A stretch of DNA of 19,152 bases from Coprenecus sp964640305 (GTDB lineage Bacteria; Bacteroidota; Bacteroidia; Bacteroidales; UBA932). Below are positions 13,640-19,152 of this stretch, piece by piece (position 1 is the stretch's first letter; each line of letters opens with the position of its first letter). Location of the stretch: positions 1 to 19,152 of the forward strand of contig CAZXFF010000038.1 of the NCBI GenBank assembly GCA_964640305.1. The letters are read 5' to 3'. Below the pieces are notes generated by a model. That model was not told the origin of the DNA. It did no database searches and saw only the letters and a program-made list of their open reading frames with translations. Both the position numbers and the translations under genes were made by a program.

Positions 13640-15529
13640 ATGAATAAAAACACTGTTATCGGTATCATACTGATAGGAGCTCTTCTTATCGGTTTCAGCG
13701 TTTACAATTCCCGTGTAGCAAGGCAGCAGATGGAGGCGAAACGGGTTCAGGATTCAATAGCAGCGGCCAGGGCATTCGAATATGCCGGACAGATGGCACA
13801 GACTCAGGACACTGTTTCAGGCCAGACTGCAGTTCCCGTTCAGGGTCAGGTAGCCGGTTCGTCTTCAGATTATGCTACTACATATCTGAATCCTTATCTG
13901 GAGTCCGCATACAACGGTACAGAAGATTTTGCATATCTGGAAAACGACAGGCTCAGGATAAAATACTCATCCCGCGGCGGACAGCCTGTAGAAGTACTGG
14001 TAAAGGGATATACCACCAGCGACAGCACTGACCTTTATCTGATGAAGGAGGGAGAAGGGAAGTTCGGGCTGAACTTATATACCGACCAGTATGTGAACAC
14101 CGGCGAATTCGTATTCACCCCTTATCTTTCCAACGATTCTACCCTTGTATACAGACTGCCCTTCTCGGAGACAGCATTTGTCGAATTCACCTATTTCCTG
14201 CCTTCAGACAGTTATATGGTGGACTATAATGTCAGAATGGTCGGCATGGACAAGTTCATACCCAGGAACGCTTCCCAGTTTGAAGTGAACTGGCAGATGG
14301 ACATACCCCGTCTGGAACGCGGATACAAGAATGAAATGAACTACTCGACACTTTCGTTCAAATATCCGGGAGAAAAGTCGGTTGACAATCTGGGTATGAG
14401 GAAAGAATCCGCAAGCAAATCCGTAACCACCCGCATAGAATGGTTTGCATTCCAGCAGCAGTTCTTCTCAGCCATTATGGTAGCTGACAACAGCTTCGAA
14501 TCCGGCAACCTGTCAATGAAGTTCTATCCTGAGACGGATCCTGAAAAGAGACTGATGGCCTGCAACGCTTCGACGCTTGTACAGTATGACCCGGATGCTG
14601 AAGTGACGGTACCTTTCAGTTTCTATTATGGTCCCAACAACTTCAAGACTCTCAAGGGCTACGGACTCGGATTCGAGGAGCTGGTTCCTCTCGGCGGATG
14701 GCTCGTAAGATGGATAAACGTATATGTGATCATCCCTGTCTTCAATTTCTTCGGAGGCTTCATCAGCAACTACGGTCTGATAATCTTGCTCCTTACACTC
14801 CTGATCAAGCTTGTGATATCGCCTCTTACACTGAAGTCCTACATGTCATCAGCCAAGATGAATGTACTGCGTCCCGAGATAGAGAAGATAAATGCACGCT
14901 ATCCGAAACAGGAGGATGCACTGAAGAAACAGCAGGCTACCATGGATCTGTACAGAAAGGCCGGAATCAACATGTTCGGAGGCTGTCTCCCCATGCTTCT
15001 CCAGTTCCCTGTGCTTTTCGCCATGTTCCGTTTCTTCCCGGCTTCCATTGAATTGAGACAGCAGAAATTCCTGTGGGCAGATGACCTCAGTACATATGAC
15101 TCCATCCTGGACCTCGGGTTCAGCATCCCTCTGTACGGTGACCACGTGAGCCTTTTCGCCATACTCTGTGCCGTGACCATGCACTTCTCCGCACGGTTCA
15201 CCCAGGCCAGCGTTTCAGACAACAATCCGCAGGCAAAGAGCATGAGGAACATGTCCCTGTACTTCATGCCAATATTCATGCTCTTCATCTGTAACATACT
15301 TCCGAGCGGTCTGACATATTATTACCTTCTTTCGAACCTTATCATGATTATCCAGATGTGGGTAATCCGCAAATACTTTGTGGATGAAAACAAGATAATG
15401 GCAAGGATTCAGGCGGCAGAGGCAAAAGGTGCTGCAAAACCCAAATCCAAGTTCCAGCAGCGTCTCGAAGCCATACAGAAGGCTCAGGAAGCAGCGATCA
15501 AAGAACAGCAGAAACAAAGAAGGAGATAA
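13640..15529 (+). CDS. yidC: Membrane protein insertase YidC
   Basis: YidC inserts and folds inner-membrane proteins, alone or with the Sec translocon. The 629-residue protein has a first membrane helix (about 5-22, TVIGIILIGALLIGFSVY), a short Gln/Ala-rich linker, a large periplasmic beta-sandwich domain (about 95-345), and the conserved 60-kDa insertase core (about 355-580). In the core, FISNYGLIILLLTLLIKLVI and SPLTLKSYMSSAKM carry the positive residue (K390) expected in the hydrophilic groove. FGGCLPMLLQFPVLFAMFRFF and NILPSGLTYYYLLSN mark the later helices. The C-terminal tail is very basic (PKSKFQQRLE to KQRRR) and may contact ribosomes. This is the Gram-negative, Bacteroidota-like architecture. 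It sits 18 bases after the DUF349 gene and 3 before yggS. Confidence 0.97.
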   Translation: MNKNTVIGIILIGALLIGFSVYNSRVARQQMEAKRVQDSIAAARAFEYAGQMAQTQDTVSGQTAVPVQGQVAGSSSDYATTYLNPYLESAYNGTEDFAYLENDRLRIKYSSRGGQPVEVLVKGYTTSDSTDLYLMKEGEGKFGLNLYTDQYVNTGEFVFTPYLSNDSTLVYRLPFSETAFVEFTYFLPSDSYMVDYNVRMVGMDKFIPRNASQFEVNWQMDIPRLERGYKNEMNYSTLSFKYPGEKSVDNLGMRKESASKSVTTRIEWFAFQQQFFSAIMVADNSFESGNLSMKFYPETDPEKRLMACNASTLVQYDPDAEVTVPFSFYYGPNNFKTLKGYGLGFEELVPLGGWLVRWINVYVIIPVFNFFGGFISNYGLIILLLTLLIKLVISPLTLKSYMSSAKMNVLRPEIEKINARYPKQEDALKKQQATMDLYRKAGINMFGGCLPMLLQFPVLFAMFRFFPASIELRQQKFLWADDLSTYDSILDLGFSIPLYGDHVSLFAILCAVTMHFSARFTQASVSDNNPQAKSMRNMSLYFMPIFMLFICNILPSGLTYYYLLSNLIMIIQMWVIRKYFVDENKIMARIQAAEAKGAAKPKSKFQQRLEAIQKAQEAAIKEQQKQRRR

Positions 15530-15532
15530 GAC

Positions 15533-16218
15533 ATGTCCGTAATCGGATCCAATATAACTGAAATCAGAAAGGAACTGCCATCCACTGTAGAGTTGGTGGC
15601 AGTTTCCAAATTCAAGTCACCCGAAGAGATTATGGAAGCCTATGAGGCCGGCCAGAGAATATTCGGGGAAAGCCGTCCGCAGGAACTCTTCCAGAAGGCA
15701 GAGACAATGCCGAAGGATATTGAATGGCATTTCATCGGCCACCTGCAGACTAACAAGATCAAGATGACTGTCCCGTACTGCAAACTGATCCATTCGGTCG
15801 ACAGCGCCAGGCTCCTTATGGAAATAGAGAAATTCTGCGCCAGGACCGGACATGACACCCAGGTCCTTCTGGAGTTCCATATCGCATCGGAAGAAAGCAA
15901 ACAGGGATTTTCGAGGGAAGAGGCCATGTCAATGCTCAGGGACATAGATGCTGCCGGAGGACTGCAGCATGTCAGGATCAGAGGTGTCANNNNNNNNNNA
16001 TGGCATCCCTGACGGATGACGAATCCCTGATACGCTCAGAGTTTGCAGAACTGATGTCCTGCTATGAAGAGATAAAAGCTGCAGGATTCCCTTTTCTGGA
16101 TTCGTTTGATATCCGGTCCTTCGGAATGACGCACGACTACGCCATCGCTGTGGAATCGGGCAGCAATATGGTGCGGATAGGCACTAGAATATTCGGTCCG
16201 AGGGGTATTCGGCTGTAA
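15533..16218 (+). CDS. yggS: PLP homeostasis protein YggS (interrupted by an assembly gap)
   Basis: YggS/PLPBP binds pyridoxal phosphate without known catalysis and keeps vitamin B6 and amino-acid pools balanced. The PLP-binding lysine is K26 in LVAVSKFKS. Further family motifs are WHFIGHLQTNK, IHSVDSARL, EFHIASEESKQGF and, after the gap, RSFGMTHDY and MVRIGTRIFGPR. Ten Ns (15990-15999) fall in the segment that normally reads RGVMGMA. The parts before and after are in different frames if the gap is ten bases, but a five-base gap would restore the frame and the motif, so this is an assembly artefact, not a pseudogene. It is third in the operon after yidC. Its last 35 bases overlap dapF on the other strand. 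Confidence 0.93.
15990..15999. other. Assembly gap (10 Ns) inside yggS
   Basis: The bases before the gap end in the codon GTC plus A, and those after begin ATGGCATCC. A real gap of five bases would give VMGMAS, the usual YggS sequence. The stated ten-base length therefore appears arbitrary. Confidence 0.9.
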
Positions 16219-17032
16219 ACACCAGTTCAGTATCCCCGGTGAGGGCAATATCCCTGAAAGCATTTCCATCCTGACGGAATGTCACCCTGAAGGTATTCAT
16301 TGTAGTGCGTATGGTGCAGTCGTCATCGCAATCCCCACGCAGGTATGCCGCTATGGCTGATGCAATCACTCCGGTCCCGCAGGACAGTGTCTCCGCCTCG
16401 ACTCCTTTCTCGTAGGTCCTTACTATTATGTGGTTCCTGTCTTCTACCTTCACGAAGTCCACATTGGTGCCTTTCGGGGCGAATCTCCTGTCATACCTCC
16501 ATCTGCTGCCTTCGGCGTCCACATCCAGGTTGGAAATGTCCTCCCGGAAAATCACCAGATGCTCAGCTCCCGTGTTCATCTTCCATGAAAGGGGGAGAGC
16601 GTCCTCATTTTCATCCGGTTCCAGTCTTTCCACCTTATCCACATCATTCATCTGCAGCTCCACCACTGCCCTGTAGGCGTCCGGTTCTTTCAGGATTCTG
16701 CCTTTATGTATGCCGTCCGGAGCCTCGAATACATACGTACCTTCAGGGTCCCTCTCACCTGGATTCGGGAGAATCCCCATCCTTTTGGCAAAATCCACCG
16801 CGCAGCGGCCTCCATTGCCGCACATCATACCGCTGGACCCGTCACTGTTCCAGTATCTCATGCTGAATGCGCAGGAATCGCTTTCACTGATGGCAATCAA
16901 TCCGTCAGCTCCTATTCCGAGCCTCCTGTCACATACCCTGACAATCCATCCCGAGGGTATCTCCGTGTCTCTTCCGGATACTGCCACAACTACGAAATCG
17001 TTGCCGGCTCCCTGATATTTGTACAGTTTCAT
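16184..17032 (-). CDS. dapF: Diaminopimelate epimerase DapF
   Basis: DapF converts LL-diaminopimelate to the meso form for lysine and peptidoglycan synthesis in the cytoplasm. The 282-residue protein begins MKLYKYQGAGNDFVVV and carries both catalytic cysteines of the two-base mechanism: C71 in MMCGNGGRC and C218 in ETLSCGTGV. Other conserved stretches are RRLGIGADGL (36-45) and GTNVDFV (188-194). Length is normal. It is the last gene of the surE-lpxB-dapF operon, and its start overlaps the lpxB stop by ATGA. Its 3' end overlaps convergent yggS by 35 bases, so the last residues of each protein are coded on opposite strands of the same DNA. Confidence 0.97.
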   Translation of the reverse strand: MKLYKYQGAGNDFVVVAVSGRDTEIPSGWIVRVCDRRLGIGADGLIAISESDSCAFSMRYWNSDGSSGMMCGNGGRCAVDFAKRMGILPNPGERDPEGTYVFEAPDGIHKGRILKEPDAYRAVVELQMNDVDKVERLEPDENEDALPLSWKMNTGAEHLVIFREDISNLDVDAEGSRWRYDRRFAPKGTNVDFVKVEDRNHIIVRTYEKGVEAETLSCGTGVIASAIAAYLRGDCDDDCTIRTTMNTFRVTFRQDGNAFRDIALTGDTELVFTAEYPSDRIF

Positions 17033-18180
17033 GATCTGTTCCTGATTATTCTCTCAATATCCATTGCTGTCCGTTCTGCAGCGCCCTGTCCGGACAGTTT
17101 TTCCATCATTGAAGCATAGTCATCAAGCATTGCCTGCCGGTAATCTGCATCCCGGTCCATCCTTACCGTCTCGGCGGCAATGTTTTCCGGTGTACAGTCA
17201 TACTGCAGAAGTTCCCTGAAAATATGCTTTCCCAATATCATGTTGGCAAGCGATACCGTATCCAGTTTTACGATCATCTTGCCGATAGCGAACGAGATGG
17301 GATTCAGGCCATAGCAGACTACTTGCGGTATACCTATTATGGCAGCTTCCAGACTTGCCGTTCCTGAAGAGATTATGGCTGTGCGGCTATGGGCAAGTAC
17401 GCCATAGGTATCATTGCGGATGATCCGTATGTCCGAATCTCCGATATATTTCATGTAAAGGCTGTCATCGATGGAGGGGGCCGCCGCCAGGAGGAACATA
17501 TAGCGTCCGGGCTCCATCTTTTCCAGCAGTTCTTTCGTCTTCAGCATTCTCGGCAGGAGGTAATTGACCTCCATCTTACGGCTGCCGGCGAGCAGGGCTA
17601 TAATCTGTTTGCCTTCCACTCCCTTTATCCCGTGTGATGCCAGAAACGAACTCATGTCTGACTTTACCGACGGTGACGAAAGGATATTGTCCGTTAGCGG
17701 ATTGCCGTTGTATATGGCGTCAATGCCCCTTGAACGGAAATACTCTGTTTCGAACGGGAATATGATGAAGACCTGATCCACATATTTCTTCAGGATCTTT
17801 ATCCTCTTCTCCCCACGGGCCCACACTTTGGGAGGGATATAATAGAATACCTTGTATCCTCTTTCATGGGCGAACTTCGCAATTTTCAGGTTGAAGCCCG
17901 GATAATCGATGAGAATCACCGCATCGGGGTTGTAAGCGCAGATGTCCTGCTTGCAGAATTCCAGGTTCTTCATTATACTGCCCAATCTGGAAATCACTTC
18001 CACTATGCCCATGACGGCATTTTCCCGGTAGTCCCTTACCATCGTGCCGCCCACGGCAGCCATTTTTTCCCCGCCCCAGAAGCGGATTTCACAGTTAGGA
18101 TCATGCCTGGTCAGGCCTTTCATAAGATTGGCCCCATGCAGGTCCCCTGAAGCTTCGCCGGCTATTATGTAATATTTCAT
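17029..18180 (-). CDS. lpxB: Lipid-A-disaccharide synthase LpxB
   Basis: LpxB joins UDP-2,3-diacylglucosamine and lipid X to form the lipid A disaccharide at the inner face of the cytoplasmic membrane, so the host has a lipid A outer membrane. The start at 18180 (MKYYIIAGEASGDLHG) is chosen because it overlaps the surE stop by ATGA; the frame is open to 18195. The 383-residue protein has GEASGD (8-13), LIDYPGFNLKIAK (90-102), PPKVWARGE (116-124), GNPLTD (159-164), LLAGSRKMEV (196-205) and the C-terminal GTASLEAAIIGIP with CYGLNPISF of the GT-B nucleotide-binding half. It is intact. Confidence 0.97.
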   Translation of the reverse strand: MKYYIIAGEASGDLHGANLMKGLTRHDPNCEIRFWGGEKMAAVGGTMVRDYRENAVMGIVEVISRLGSIMKNLEFCKQDICAYNPDAVILIDYPGFNLKIAKFAHERGYKVFYYIPPKVWARGEKRIKILKKYVDQVFIIFPFETEYFRSRGIDAIYNGNPLTDNILSSPSVKSDMSSFLASHGIKGVEGKQIIALLAGSRKMEVNYLLPRMLKTKELLEKMEPGRYMFLLAAAPSIDDSLYMKYIGDSDIRIIRNDTYGVLAHSRTAIISSGTASLEAAIIGIPQVVCYGLNPISFAIGKMIVKLDTVSLANMILGKHIFRELLQYDCTPENIAAETVRMDRDADYRQAMLDDYASMMEKLSGQGAAERTAMDIERIIRNRS

Positions 18181-18959
18181 ATTCCGAGATTCCATTCTGC
18201 GGAGAGCCTTTCGACCTCTCCATAATCAGTATTGTCCAGCTTGTGCGGTACGACGGATATGTACTTGTCGTGTACCAGCATGTGGTCCCCTATGGAGCCT
18301 TCTTCTTCCAGATTCCTGAAGTAACCGGCCATAATATAGCAGGGTCTGCCTTCAGCATCGGTAGCCTTGTCGAACTCCTCAAGCCAGATACCCTGTCCAC
18401 GCCTGGCCATGCGTATGCCCTTTACCTCTTCGGCGGGTACCGCAGGGAAGTTGACGTTCAGGTATACCCCCGGAACAGGTGGACGGGAAAGGAATTTTTC
18501 CATGATGGTATCCGCATAAGCCGTAACAGGGCTGAAATCAGGGTCGCTTTCGTGGGTGTTTATAGAGAATCCGATGGAGGGTATTCCATACACGGTCCCT
18601 TCAATGCATGCTCCAAGCGTACCGGAATAGAGCGATGCTACCGAACAGTTGGAGCCATGGTTGATGCCTGAAACCAGTATGTCCGGCCTACGGCCTCCGT
18701 AACACTCGTTGATGCCGGCTTTCACGCAGTCCACAGGAGTTCCGCTGAATGTGAACATCCTGAGTCCCGGTTCTTCATGTACCTTTTCCAGATACAGGTT
18801 CTCGCCCAGACTCAGCGCGGCTGATTTACCGGATTGGGGATGCAGTGGAGCCACTGCCGTCACATTGCCGTATTTCATCATTATCCTGCATAGCAGGTGA
18901 ATGCCTTTTGCATCTATTCCATCGTCATTGGAAATCAGAATCTCTCTTGTGGATACCAT
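18177..18959 (-). CDS. surE: 5'/3'-nucleotidase SurE
   Basis: SurE is a metal-dependent phosphatase that removes phosphate from nucleoside monophosphates and short polyphosphates; it is linked to stationary-phase survival. The 260-residue protein has the signature ILISNDDGIDAKGI with metal ligands D12 and D13, S43 in PQSGKSAAL, and N100 in SGINHGSNCSVASLYSGTLG. It is first in the surE-lpxB-dapF operon, joined to lpxB by a four-base overlap. The surE-lpxB pairing is common in Bacteroidota although the two enzymes have no obvious shared pathway. Confidence 0.96.
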   Translation of the reverse strand: MVSTREILISNDDGIDAKGIHLLCRIMMKYGNVTAVAPLHPQSGKSAALSLGENLYLEKVHEEPGLRMFTFSGTPVDCVKAGINECYGGRRPDILVSGINHGSNCSVASLYSGTLGACIEGTVYGIPSIGFSINTHESDPDFSPVTAYADTIMEKFLSRPPVPGVYLNVNFPAVPAEEVKGIRMARRGQGIWLEEFDKATDAEGRPCYIMAGYFRNLEEEGSIGDHMLVHDKYISVVPHKLDNTDYGEVERLSAEWNLGI

Positions 18960-18985
18960 TTCTACTTCATTTTTCTAAATCTATG

Positions 18986-18993
18986 CAAAGATA
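18986..18993 (-). promoter_or_regulatory. -7 box of the surE-lpxB-dapF promoter
   Basis: TATCTTTG on the minus strand matches TAnnTTTG, 26 bases before the surE start. The -33 region is not well matched. It is divergent from the promoter at 19025. Confidence 0.55.
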
Positions 18994-19024
18994 GTTATTC
19001 CTGTTTTTCCTCGTTCCTTTTTTG

Positions 19025-19032
19025 TAAGTTTG
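19025..19032 (+). promoter_or_regulatory. -7 box of the SDR gene promoter
   Basis: TAAGTTTG matches TAnnTTTG, 26 bases before the ATG at 19059. The upstream T-rich stretch only weakly resembles a -33 element. Confidence 0.55.
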
Positions 19033-19058
19033 CAGGATGAAACCAATCTGTTGAGAAT

Positions 19059-19152
19059 ATGGAAAAAAGAGTTATTGTAATCGGAGGAACTTCCGGCATA
19101 GGAAGGGAAGTGGCAAAAATCTATGCACGGCAGGGATGCTGGGTAGGGGTGA
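19059..19152 (+). CDS. Short-chain dehydrogenase/reductase, N-terminal fragment
   Basis: The first 31 codons before the window edge read MEKRVIVIGGTSGIGREVAK and then IYARQGCWVGV. The GGTSGIGRE sequence after a beta strand is the dinucleotide-binding motif of the classical SDR fold (TGxxxGIG, here with Gly for the first Thr). The substrate cannot be told from this part. It has its own promoter at 19025 and is divergent from surE. Confidence 0.85.
   Translation, partial: MEKRVIVIGGTSGIGREVAKIYARQGCWVGV

Noticed and set aside
1..19152. tRNA, rRNA, CRISPR array or insertion sequence
   Set aside because: I found no cloverleaf, rRNA-like stretch, regularly spaced repeats or transposase; the attachment region does not resemble a tRNA gene.

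Overview
The window looks like DNA from an uncultured Bacteroidales bacterium. Several promoters fit the Bacteroidota -7 consensus TAnnTTTG, the housekeeping genes (DUF349-repeat protein, yidC, surE-lpxB) look like those of the phylum, and two runs of 10 Ns suggest a draft or metagenome assembly. The right part is visibly richer in G+C than the left.

Region 1, about 1-7540, is one end of an integrative mobilizable element; its other end lies left of the window. Genes are all on the minus strand. From right to left: a zinc-ribbon protein with four tandem helix-turn-helix units, a tyrosine integrase, an uncharacterised two-helix membrane protein, an excisionase-like HTH protein coupled to a RepA/RecA-like ATPase, a candidate oriT region, an RHH MobC-type accessory protein coupled to a relaxase, then a cargo pair: an unrecognised 150-residue protein and the first 20 codons of what looks like a Panacea (SocA/DUF4065) antitoxin-domain gene. 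No conjugation machinery is visible, so transfer would need a helper element.

Region 2, about 7540-11522, is chromosomal: trmD, rlmD and mnmE on the minus strand, three RNA-modification genes in one probable operon, ending in a strong hairpin terminator. The element sits just beyond the 3' end of mnmE. Other genomic islands are known to use this place, but only one junction is visible, so the exact attachment site is open.

Region 3, about 11523-16218, is a plus-strand operon divergent from trmD: a five-repeat DUF349 protein, the membrane insertase yidC, and the PLP homeostasis gene yggS. An N gap interrupts the first and last of these genes.

Region 4, 16184-18959, is a tightly overlapped minus-strand operon surE-lpxB-dapF (nucleotidase, lipid A synthesis, diaminopimelate synthesis) that converges on yggS with a 35-bp overlap. 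At the right edge a short-chain dehydrogenase gene starts on the plus strand.

The most interesting material is at the element's ends: the four-HTH protein with its repeat-rich upstream DNA (a 20-bp tandem repeat and two matching 21-bp palindromes set 50 bp apart), and the possible new toxin beside the Panacea gene.
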